Shown: positions 10,592-20,197 of the stretch, one piece after another
Layout: every line of letters starts with the position of its first letter
Position numbering within the stretch: the first letter of the stretch is position 1
Notes under the pieces: model-generated
Told to the model about the DNA's origin: nothing
Database searches by the model: none
The model's input: the letters and a program-made list of their open reading frames with translations, nothing else
Translations under genes and position numbers: made by a program
From: Knufia peltigerae
Lineage: Eukaryota; Ascomycota; Eurotiomycetes; Chaetothyriales; Trichomeriaceae
Length of the DNA: 31,257 nt
Reading direction: 5' to 3'
NCBI GenBank assembly: GCA_030247855.1
Contig: JAPDRN010000223.1
Span: 1-31,257, forward strand

Positions 10592-11601
10592 GGATGACGT
10601 GAATATGTCGACGACTGGCCTGAATGCATAGGGACGGAGGGCAGGAGACGGCTTCGATCTGGCGGCGGTGAGAATGTCAAGTCGCAGTCTAGATGTTCGA
10701 CAGGCCAATTGCATATGAGGGTGGGTTGCGGAAATGCAGTGCTCCGAGGTTGTGGTACTGGGATGTTTGTCCACACGTCGATTTGCCCGACGAGGCTCTC
10801 AACTCGACCAACGGGTCTCGAGCAAGAAAGAGAGAGTGTGTAAGTGTGGGAGGGTAACACGAAGGGAGGGCATGCGGAAAAGAAAGGGCAGATGCAAGTA
10901 ATAAATTCGTATATTCTGTAAAGTCACAGAATTCGGAGGATTTGCAGCAGAGTCTCGTTTCTATTGGCGGAATCTGCGGAGCTGGAACCATTCGCCGTCC
11001 ACAACGCCGGGCCATGAACTCTGGCAAAGATCCCCTTTCTCCATGCCCTTCTGTTACACAACATGTTGACGTGTACAGCATGGACTGCACGTTGCAAGAC
11101 TACTTCTGCAACCATCTCATTTTTATCCTTTGGCGGTCAAGATGTCTTGTAAGGGCCCAGGGGAAAGATGCCGCCCTTTTCTCTACGACATGATCCGGGG
11201 CGATGACGACAACCACGAGATGGGTCAGAAAAGCTGATCCTTTTATTTCTATCGATATGAAGAGCGGTCTAACATTTCAATAAGGGCTGAGACTTTTGAC
11301 CATTTGACACGTGCCTCAGATCTTGCCATACCTGCCCTTTGAACCTCAAACCCGTCCTCGCTCATCATCTCATCGGCAAGGGAAATAAGAAAAAGAGTGG
11401 CCAATCCCATAGAAGAAGGAGCCTGCATACTCACTTCACCCTAACGCCATCGCGATGCTGATCTCCGAGACCTCTCTGGGTGCTCTTTGCCCAAGGACAC
11501 AGGTCGCAAGACTATCATGACATAGCTCTCCGCCTCCCAATAGCAGCCGACTTGCACTTGCAACCATCTGTGGAAAGAGATCTTCCCAACTGCACAGGCC
11601 A
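10592..11601. promoter_or_regulatory. Upstream region of QTRT1, 3' flank of dsRBD gene
   Basis: Both neighbours are on the minus strand. The part next to QTRT1 holds an alternative in-frame ATG (10714) and, on the minus strand, a pyrimidine-rich stretch at about 10800-10880 like a fungal core promoter or leader. The part next to 11601 should be the 3' UTR of the dsRBD-like gene. The 97-codon frame at 11436-11729 is mostly a shifted reading of that gene's last exon. Confidence 0.5.
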
Positions 11602-12055
11602 TCAACGTCTGTAGACACTTCCGCTGAAGTTTCCTTGTTGACGGTAAGTGTTGGAACTAGCCCCAGATCCGCCGATGGAAGGGCTTCGAAGTCTGGTACA
11701 CGCAACCTCGGCAGCATCTTCTTTTGCATTGTTTAGGAACTGGCCGTCGTACCAGTATCGAGCCGAGAGGTTTTGTCCCTGAACTGTGACTGTAGCAGAC
11801 CATGCTGTACGTCCACCTGGAAGATAAAGTCATCATATTAGCTCATCGGCAGGTGCTAGGGGGAGGAGGATGATCTCCAGAAATGCAAGACCGGTGACTT
11901 ACCGCGACGATCAGAAACAATGTTGAACACAGGAGCTGGGAGCCTAAGTCTGCGACATTCGACTGCGGATAGTGTCAGCTAAGTCAAGTTCACAGTCAGT
12001 GCTGATCCCTACCTGCGAGCTCCTCCTGCCAGTTCTTCTGTGTTCTGGTAGACAT
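11602..12055 (-). CDS. Small protein with dsRNA-binding-like domain, three exons
   Basis: This gene appears only after splicing. The exons are 12055-12013, 11962-11903 and 11816-11602. The introns are 50 nt (GTAGGG...CCGCAG) and 86 nt (GTAAGT...TTCCAG), and both junctions keep the frame. The product is 105 residues. Residues 7 to about 76 fit the alpha-beta-beta-beta-alpha layout of a dsRBD: helix NWQEELAVECRRL, strands PVFNIVSDRRG, AWSATVTVQG and SARYWYDG, and helix NAKEDAAEVACTRL. The tail is Ser/Gly-rich. The basic KKxAK patch that starts the last helix in RNA-binding members reads NNAKE, so RNA binding is not assured. The domain may instead mediate protein contacts. The role is unknown, and I recall similar small proteins in other ascomycetes only in general terms. 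Confidence 0.8.
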
Positions 12056-14530
12056 GTTCAATGGTCTGAAGAGATGGTGGTGTAGTGATAGAAAGAGGAA
12101 TAACTATCCGCGTTGGCTTGTGCTGTGGGACCGAGGAAGAATGCAGACGAAGTGATAAAGATGTACTATTGCCGCCACAGAAGTTGTTGTGAATCGTTGG
12201 AAGAGTGATATGGAGCAGAGGGTGATGCTGCCGGACTTGCTGGACTTCTTATACGCAGCTGACCTGGGTGACAGCTCACAATTGAATATCAGGTAAAGGT
12301 GCAAGTGTCGGAAGTGCACCTCAACGCGAACGATGATGGATAGTTGCAGGGGCTTCCGCATTCGCATTCGTGGACTCGTTCTGCTCGAATTCACCTAGGC
12401 CGCATCATTCCTTAGGGCAGCAATAACTGACAGGAGTACAAATGGCGAAATGTCCGCGTCTTGTGCAACACAGATTGAGATCTGGGATCTCGTGATACTG
12501 TGTGTTCGATCAGCGAAGGCCGCCCTGACATCGTCTATAGCGTTCAGGTTGCACAAAAAGGAGCAGACATGCAAGGAGGCGAGGCGTCACGGCGTGGGTA
12601 GAGAGCATGGGATGGCAAAGAATGCAGACCAAAGCAGAAATTGAAGCAACCGACCTCGTCCAGCCAGGAAGCGCCAACACATCAAACGGCCCAGTGTCGC
12701 CCCGTCAGTGGACAGGTCCTAGCCCAAGCGATGATATGCATGATGTCGTAGAGGCCGTTAGCTCTAAAAACAACAATAACAATTCTTCAGGAAGCTAGAA
12801 GCACTGCGAATGCCGGCAATCATGGTCGAAGTGGGGTGAACACACCAAGTGCCTAGGTATGAAGCCGACCGTCAGGCGGAGCGGGATGCAGGATAGCGGA
12901 GCTGAGGTCAGGTCGAATGGAGTATAACATCATCGCTGGTCATGACGGACGATGGAACAAAGGACCTGGTAGAACGAGAATATGCAGGAGACGCATGTCG
13001 ACTGCCCATTTATATTGGTGTCTGACAGGTTTGAAAGCGAGGCAGAAGGAACAATTGGCTGCTCTGTTTTCAAGGCATCGTGGGCAAGTAATTCATGTTG
13101 GGCAGCAATGAACCGAATATGCAGGCCAGTCACTATTTGGGGTCATCTCGAGCAGCTCGGCGCGTGGAAAAGAGGAGAATGGGTGGTAACAAGGTCGTAA
13201 TGAGCGCTGGACAGTAGATGTACAGAGAGCGACTCAACCGAGAAAAAGCAGGCTCAGGGATGATAAGATGGAGTATCTGAATAGTCCGATTGGTAGACAG
13301 AGAGCATTAGCGATCGAGGACGTTCGCATGGAAACGAACAGATTAGGGAGAAACCCCAAGTCAGCACGACTCCTGGTAGGGAAGAGCGCCATCATTACGC
13401 CTAAGCGTGAGTTAACTCATCCCCGTACAACACAGAGGTCACGGCCAGTTTTGTGGCCTTAGGGGCGGAGTCAGGAGTCGTCGATGAGTGGCAGAGGATG
13501 CCGAGTCAAGGAGGAGGACACGGAAGAGAAATGGAGAATACTACGCAACCGAGAGGGTGAATCACTCGTTGCCGTGTCCGAAAGGCCAGGCTGCGTACGA
13601 GAAGAAGAGAGGGGGACAAAGCAATGAGAGTGAGAGCGAAAGCTCCTTAGTCAATGTTCTGGCTTCTTAGGTATCCTTTGCTTTGTTGGTCTTACAGAGT
13701 CTGGGAGGGGGAGTAAAATAAAACATCCCAACCCACCCGCGATCAGCCGCCGGCAAACTTGCGACTTTTACAAGTAGTCGCCTGCCAAGATAGCTAGTCT
13801 ACAAACAGTATAGTGTCAGTTCATTAAGGCTGGTGCTCCGATCCCTCTCATCAGTGCACACCTGTCCTCCGTACTCGTTGCTGTATCGTGTTATCCGTGT
13901 TGGCCGGACAGATTCTTCGCTTGATGTTCTCCTCCTGCCATGACCTGTATCTCGTTTTGCATGCCCATAAAAAGCACTGACACCGGATTTATTGTTGCCA
14001 CGCGATGCCGTGAAAAAATGATAGGTATCACGCCTCCTTCCACCGCAGTACGCTGCCAGCGCCTTGCCATCTACTAGTGGAGGCGGTGAAGAAGTTGCAA
14101 GTCGACGGCAAGAGGCCAACAGAGAGACAGAGCAGTGGCATGGTACGATCCTGGCCACAAATGATGCTTATTGCCCAAAAATTATGTAGGTCGAATCGAT
14201 ATGTTCTTTTCCTGATCGGACCACTATTATCCCCTCGGCACCGAAATCATACAGTATGTGCTCATGCAGTTATCCGATCCATCATCTTCGGAATTCGTCA
14301 AAATATGTAATGTACAAGAATGAAAGGTCCCTGTCGACAATGCGATACCTCAAGCCTTTGCCGACACACAAGTCGTTCCATAGCCCTTATTCAGATGCAA
14401 CTCACACCGCCACTCTTGTGGTTGGTGAAACACCACTCAAGAGGAAAACTATTCCTGATCCATCTCAGCTGGAAGGACAAAAAAATTCAGATCCGATGTA
14501 CCCTTTGCTGTTGATCAGGGGCGGTGAGCC
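12056..14530. other. 2.5-kb intergenic region without a supported gene
   Basis: This lies upstream of the dsRBD-like gene and downstream of the 388-residue gene, both minus strand. The plus strand is purine-rich over about 12600-13670, meaning the minus strand is pyrimidine-rich, which suits a long promoter or leader. Short frames at 12607-12798, 13488-13670 and 13799-14158 show no domain, and the last two lack an ATG at their 5' end. I see no tRNA or repeat. Confidence 0.5.
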
Positions 14531-15697
14531 TCAATGCCAGTGGTTTCTGATACAGTCATCGGTGAGCACAATCAAACCAGTTGCAATGAGCACGTCTCCG
14601 AGATCGCTGGAAACGTGTTTCTCAAGAATACGCATACTGCAGGGTGGCACCCAGCCTCCCTGGGCAGCTTCTTTCCGAACCTGTTTCGACGATAATCTGT
14701 CAGGGGTAATGTGTGCAATACAAGCTCCCGTACTCTGGTTGACCATCTCGAACGAGAAGACCGATTCGATGCCATCTTGGTACGCGTTTTTTCTCCAAGT
14801 ATATTGCTCGCCCCAGTACTCGAAATCGTAAAGCTTGCCGTCTCCTCTGCCGCTCCGATTCAACTCCACTTGGGCATAGTTCGAGAACTCGATTCTGATG
14901 GCGTCGGTGGGCACTGTCGCTTCCACCTCTGCTTGGGCGGCAAAGAGTTCGAAGTCGTCATCTGATCCGTCTTCTTCCACCTCGTGAGAGGATTTCGGTC
15001 GAGGCTTTTGAGCTCTAAAGGACATTTTGCGAAAGGCTGTTGCCAATGGATGCCTCTTGGATGTCGTTGACGGTTCGGCGACCGGTTTCAGATATTTCCT
15101 TTTGGTACTGCAGACTTCCCGTCCCGACTGCCTTTGGTACCGACGAAGCGAGAACTGACGATCTCCGAGGTCATACATGCGTAGGTGGAACAGTGTCAGC
15201 TTCGTCTTGTGACCTTTTGAGAGAGTGACTTCAGTGTCTGCCCGGAGATTGAGGTTTCCATCGGGGCTGGTGTCGTCGTGCTGGATCAATATCCTTCTCG
15301 TCGAAGGGAACAATTCTGCAAAATCGTTCGGGGTGCAAGCAATGGCATCGGGCTGATAGCAGATGTGTCTGGTAAGGGGTAATAAGCACGGGCCCTTTAA
15401 CGAGTCTGATTCTTTCTCTGATGCAATGGTGGAAGCATAGGTCTCTGTGGATGATCGAGGATCGGCGACAGTGTCTTGCCGTTCAAAGACAGATGCGGTG
15501 TCGGCACCCTCGTGTTCTTCGCAAGATTCGCCATGTTTGGTCGTAGGCTTTGTATAGCTGTATGATGTATTGCTGGTATATTGGGTTCGACTCGACCGGC
15601 CTGATAGATCAGAGACTTGGCTACAGGTCGATACGGAGCTGGAGGAGGTGCAAGAGTCTTTGGTAGTTCTCGACCCGACCAGATAATGTCGTGGCAT
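14531..15697 (-). CDS. Conserved fungal protein of unknown function, 388 residues
   Basis: This is a single-exon gene from an ATG at 15697. I recognise the style of an uncharacterised Pezizomycotina family but know no function. Residues 1 to about 95 are Ser/Thr-rich and likely disordered. A conserved-looking core starts near LTRHICYQPDAIACTPNDF and continues with RRILIQHDDTSPDGNLNLR, followed by KTKLTLFHLRMYDLGDRQFSLRR when read with its preceding residues. A basic linker and an acidic patch (VEEDGSDDDFE) separate this from a C-terminal block with RIEFSNYAQVELN, YDFEYWGEQYTWRK, GGWVPPCSMRI and DVLIATGLIVLTDDCIRNHW. The repeated short strand-like segments suggest a mostly beta fold. There is no signal peptide or clear membrane segment. 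It could be cytosolic or nuclear. Confidence 0.82.
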   Translation of the reverse strand: MPRHYLVGSRTTKDSCTSSSSVSTCSQVSDLSGRSSRTQYTSNTSYSYTKPTTKHGESCEEHEGADTASVFERQDTVADPRSSTETYASTIASEKESDSLKGPCLLPLTRHICYQPDAIACTPNDFAELFPSTRRILIQHDDTSPDGNLNLRADTEVTLSKGHKTKLTLFHLRMYDLGDRQFSLRRYQRQSGREVCSTKRKYLKPVAEPSTTSKRHPLATAFRKMSFRAQKPRPKSSHEVEEDGSDDDFELFAAQAEVEATVPTDAIRIEFSNYAQVELNRSGRGDGKLYDFEYWGEQYTWRKNAYQDGIESVFSFEMVNQSTGACIAHITPDRLSSKQVRKEAAQGGWVPPCSMRILEKHVSSDLGDVLIATGLIVLTDDCIRNHWH

Positions 15698-18357
15698 GAC
15701 TTGGATCTGTTGTGGGCCAAAAGAAGCCGAAAAGAGATTCAGATGTGTAGATGTTTGGAAGGGTAAACAAAATTGTTAGATGGTCGCAATTGCAATGATG
15801 ACCGCGGGTAGGTTAGGGTAATTAATGTTTAATAGAAATCTTGATGAGCACTAAATCGAAACGAAAGCCGTCGAAGGATAAGCATCTTTCCAGGCTCATA
15901 GCAAAAACAAATCAACAGAGGGTTACAGCAACTGGTCGTGGTGTGCAAGAAAGACAAACAGCCGGCAGTATCAACAAAAATCACTCCACAAGGACAGAAG
16001 ACAAAGAAGAGTGTGTGGAGGAATGGGAATGCCCTCTTCGGTTCAACACGTTGTCTGCTCTCACACGGGCACGATGGAGGCGCAGTGTGACTCGTGGTGA
16101 TTTGCTGAGCAAGGTGTCGCTAGACCTCCGAGTCGCAGCCTGCAAGGACGGAGTACTACGCGGGAGTCGCCGGGATTGTACAGTACAATATATCGTTCGG
16201 CGCATTCTTTTTCTGGCACTCGCGTTGGGCCCATTGGGTTTGATCAGTGTTCAAATCCGCCAACCGAATTTGACTCGAACGGGGAAACGAGACCACCTTC
16301 ACGGAGTGGCATGGTTGCCTCCAGAGGCCAGAACAAACACATGTGAAGCCCTCCCACCCGTTGGCATTATTCAAGGTTGAGGGAGCCGAGAGGGCACGGG
16401 AGTGTCAGGGTGACGGTCGTTTCCGCCTCGTACCAGACAAGTGGCCGCGTCTCGCCAATCCTGGCGTAGCGCTTGTAAATTCTCCGCGACGTGGTGGCAA
16501 ATAGGGAGGACCGAAGGCAACAATAGACCGGATAGGCGAGACGGCGGATTCTTTGCTTCGATCGTGACAGGAGGTTCATCCTTGGGCAGCAGTTTGTGAG
16601 AAAAAGAAAATGACTCGGTCAGACTGAGGGACACTCGTACGATCACGGTCTGATGGTCGGGACATGCCCGGTGGATTTGTTAGCAAACCACACGGTGCAG
16701 AGCATTGTCACCCGATACCGCAGGGTTGCATGATGGTTCCGTCAGACGAAGCAAGGACAAACGGGTGGTTTTTTTTGATGGAGAAACGGCTCGCAAAGGA
16801 ATTACCGCAGACTATTTCTCCCTTGAGATTAGTGCCCGAAGGCATAAATCAACCCAAGGCATGAGAAACAACGTCCTAGTGAGACCATCTTCGACTAAGA
16901 ATCTGCTGCGTGGCACCACTCATTGCCATGCCATGGGGTCTTGCAATCGTCGTCCATTTGCCAGCCCATCCACTGCCCCGATTAATCTCCCAAGGTTCAT
17001 GGGCTTCGCATCATCTTTGTGTGTTGTGTCTGACTGACTACGGAGCACGATTCGTGGACATACGCACGAATGCGAACACATGTTCGTGGAAAAGGTTTGC
17101 TCGTACCTGCGCAACCCATCCCATCAACGTTCGTCCCCTACCACCTTCGTGTACAATTTTTATCCGAGCGTTGGGCATCAATCTTGCTTCATTTCTGAAT
17201 CAGAAACGTCTCTTTTCGGTCTGTGCAATTAGGTTCCCGCCCTCTGTTCGCTCCACTGTTCAGCATGTGCCAGTTTATGACCAAGTCATGGTGGTGTCGA
17301 CTTTTTCATCCGTTCCCGTTCTGATGTGTCCAATTGTATCTCTGGCCAAATCCCTCGATGGTTGACACACGCCGCATCACTTATGATTGTCCTGGAACGA
17401 ACTGCAGCAAGCTCCACCTTGGGACATGAACACCCAGTTCACCTTTCAAGGCCGAGCTTCGAGCTTCGAGGAGCAGCTTCACCTCGTGTACCTTCTTACT
17501 TTCGAGCTTATGACCCTGCTTCTTTCTTCCCACTGGCTTTTCCTCATCCATGGCCCCCTTCATGCAAGCTCATGCTCCTGCTGACACTACTTGCAAAGTA
17601 CCAATTGGGATTATCTGAACAGTCCCGTGCCGCAGCACAAGGAGTAGTCTCCGATCGTTTCGGCTGCACAATCCCCGCCTCCGTCCTCTGAGGTATCCGT
17701 CCCTGGCTCCACCGCGTGTCTATGTTTGCCTGGCTCTTCATCATATCGATTCCCGGGCTCTCCTCGTTTTGGATAGCCAGCTTGCGCCAGCCGGCTCGCT
17801 TCTGTGTCATGTCTACGTAGAATGGCCGTCCTCAGAGCACTTTGCGATGGATCCCTGTGTAGGCACCCTTGAGCTGTTGTGGCGAGAGCGTCTCCGATCT
17901 GTTGTTGAGAGCTCAGTAGCGTACTCCCTCGTCCAACATCACGCTTGGACTTACAGCGCTCTTGTCTAGGGCTGAGTCAAGAAATTTCACGCCATTTGCC
18001 ACGACACACTGTGCGACTGTGGAAAGATAGACGTCCCTCTTTTCAACTCCACAAAACGCACAGTCGCAGACTTGGGGACTGATCACCAAAGCGCGTTGAG
18101 AGTTTGGGGGGTTTTGATGCTACATTCAGCCTGTTGCATTCAAAAGTTCAGGCTATAGACAGAAAGGGTGGAATGTAAGGATACCGTGCAGGCTCCCGTC
18201 AACGACATCTGGCTGCTGCCGGGTGTGGAAACAGCTATCGCACCATTGCATTACGGTTTTGTGAATCAAGTGCCAACACTTTCACCATTATCGAGCGAAT
18301 CAGAAGGATTGGCCACTCTCAAGAAGAACAATCGAGAACGCGGAGGGCTAGGGTGTC
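15698..18357. other. 2.7-kb intergenic region without a supported gene
   Basis: This lies upstream of the 388-residue gene and downstream of the R3H gene (both minus). The plus strand is purine-rich at about 15840-16650, so the minus strand is pyrimidine-rich, as in a leader of the 388-residue gene. From about 16900 to 17800 the bias flips and the plus strand is pyrimidine-rich. Frames at 15844-16380, 16910-17365 and 17326-17691 look random, and only the first has an ATG near its 5' end. A non-coding transcript or a short spliced gene cannot be excluded. Confidence 0.45.
18012..18068. repeat. 10-bp inverted repeat, 37-nt loop
   Basis: TGCGACTGTG (18012-18021) and its exact reverse complement CACAGTCGCA (18059-18068) could form a hairpin. 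They lie about 300 nt past the stop codon of the R3H gene, in non-coding DNA. Confidence 0.7.
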
Positions 18358-19442
18358 TCAGACCATCCCCCAGAGTGGTCGTGGCAATTCAACATCTCGA
18401 CCAAATTCAACCCCTCGACCCATGAAGCCTCTGGCTCTCTGATCGACGCCAACGTAGGCTTCTCTCCTCTTCTCCTCCCCTTCGACGTCACGAGTTACAC
18501 TCCATGTCTTCAAGCCGTAATAGCTTCCAACACAATGCACAAGCCAACGTGCGAAGGCCGCGCCCTTGTCATTGTCCAGGCCCTCAAAGACCATTTTCTC
18601 TGAGCTGATTGTCTCGTCCCATCCCTCCTCTTTCTGCCGCTGCTTCCGTCCGGGAGAATCGTGCATGGCTCCATTCCTACCGATGAAGACGATCTCTTCG
18701 TCCTCTTCACTATCACTCGCTAGAGGAACATCGTGAAGCCCCTCTTCCCGCAGTCGAGCTTCTCGCTCGTTCCACTTTTGTACAAATGCCCGCACATTCT
18801 CTTCGAGGTCCTGAAGCAGACCCTTGGCAGCCTTTGCGCGCTTCAACCTCGCACGAACTTCCTTGGGAATACTGATTGCCGCTTCTTCCATGGGGCTGAT
18901 TCCTGTGTTCCTTTTGCCTCGAGATCTTGTGCTGTTCTTTCGGCCCTTGAGTTTGGCCTCTACGGCACGCTGAAACTCGGCCGCGTCCCACAGCGGCGCC
19001 AGGTAGTATGGGACAGTGCGTCGAGGGTAGGTTGGATGCACCTCAAAATCGGACGGAAGGGGTGGCTCGACCCAAGGATTCGAGAGAAGACGAGCTGTAA
19101 AGTCATGATTAGTTCGGGCGCAGTTCTGCTTCGTAGTTGTGTGCAATTACCATTCTCCCAGCGGCGGCGCTGCCGCGAACCCTCCTTGCCTCTCAGAAAG
19201 GCCTCGCGACGCTCGATACTATCCCGGCGGAGGAGCTTACGGTCAGTGTAGACCGAGGATGTTGGACGCGCGGTGGCCTCGATGGGCACAGAGAAGCGTG
19301 CAGTCGGCGCAGCCGCAGATCGAGGAGGCGCCGGGGGTGTAATTGATACATTCTGCATCCGCTCTGTAATCTCAACGGTGCTTGGAGCAGCTGCTGGTGG
19401 TGCTGTGACCTCAGGCGATGATGTTACTGGAACGATTGCCAT
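18358..19442 (-). CDS. R3H-associated / R3H-domain protein
   Basis: The exons are 19442-19151 and 19094-18358. The 56-nt intron (GTAATT...TTTACAG, branch GAACTAATC) is phase 1 and joins RRRWEN to ARLLSNPW. The product is 342 residues. Residues 1 to about 65 are Ala/Pro/Thr-rich. Residues about 70-140 (RRDSIERREAFLRGKEGSR, then SNPWVEPPLPSDFEVHPTYP and VPYYLAPLWD) match the R3H-associated N-terminal domain as I know it from fungi. A Lys/Arg-rich, probably coiled stretch (about 170-205) and an acidic patch (SDSEEDEE) follow. Residues about 263-314 resemble an R3H single-strand nucleic-acid binding domain, with the R-x3-H signature at R280 and H284 (RWLVH). It is likely a nucleic-acid binding protein. 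Its cellular role is not known to me. Confidence 0.87.
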
Positions 19443-20197
19443 TTGCGCGTATTGTTATCGGGGGTGATAAGCCGATGTAGTGCGTATCGTTCAACTCCTG
19501 GCAATTCTATCACGAATGCTCCCGTATGAGTCTCTGAAGCACCGCTGACGATTCAGTCAACTAGGCCGACTCTACGACGATTTGTATACGACGAGGAAGC
19601 GATGAAAGAGTACGGGACAGAAGAGAAGGGAAAGAAACGAGATCTGTACTCCTACCGCACGGGCGCATTGATCGCCGGAGCCTCTTCGTCCGTCGAATTA
19701 CGATAAGCGAGTCCACCACATGTGGGTTAACCCGGTGAGTCAAACAGACCTGTGACTGAATGAGTAACTCGTACTCGTACTGCGTCCTCCGTACTTGATC
19801 AAGGGAGAGTTAACCTCAAACGTCGAGTTGTGCTGGACCTCTATGGCCGACAGACCCGACAGACTCTCTCGTACCCTAAATACAAGTATAGATCACTCGG
19901 CTTTTCCTACCTGTGAGCCTCGTGCACATGGTGCGCCTGTGCTCGCTAGTACAATAGGTGCGAGTACTAGCAATTCGGAGCAAATAGTTGGAGTGTCAAA
20001 TGGTGCTTATAACCCGAAACCCGCTTATTGCCGCATCATTTGGGGTAGCCTGGTGACCTTATCTGGGCACTGACTGCGATCCAACTTAATGCTGCGACCA
20101 GCCATTCCATCATCAAGGCATCATATTATATGCTTCTATTTGCACGGAGTACTCGTGTCTTACTATTCTCTCCTTGGATTATCACTATACATTAGAC
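19443..20197. promoter_or_regulatory. Divergent promoter region, R3H gene / aminopeptidase
   Basis: GATAAG cores lie at 19466-19471 (+), 19702-19707 (+) and 20058-20063 (minus strand). They are candidate sites for GATA factors such as AreA, which controls secreted proteases in several fungi. A TATA-like ATATTATATG lies at about 20122-20131, some 70 nt upstream of the aminopeptidase ATG. The motif ACGGAGTA occurs at 20144. The frame at 19795-20073 opens with TTG and has no recognisable content. Confidence 0.5.

Noticed and set aside
11436..11729. 97-codon minus-strand ORF starting MQKKMLPRLRV
   Set aside because: It overlaps exon 3 of the dsRBD-like gene in a different frame; the spliced frame fits a domain and this one does not.
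13799..14158. 119-codon minus-strand ORF
   Set aside because: It opens with GTG, contains no internal ATG that helps, and has no family resemblance.
14256..14831. 191-codon plus-strand ORF
   Set aside because: It overlaps the 3' end of the 388-residue gene antisense, and its coding-like part is a shadow of that gene.
15844..16380. 178-codon plus-strand ORF with an ATG
   Set aside because: It has a high Arg/Thr content typical of random translation, no recognisable domain, and lies in a purine-rich stretch that looks like the leader of the opposite-strand gene.
16910..17365. 151-codon plus-strand ORF
   Set aside because: It opens with GTG, its composition follows the pyrimidine bias of the DNA, and no motif or splice structure supports it.
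20174..20197. Longer N-terminus for the aminopeptidase
   Set aside because: The extra codons start with TTG. The ATG at 20198 begins a clean signal peptide.
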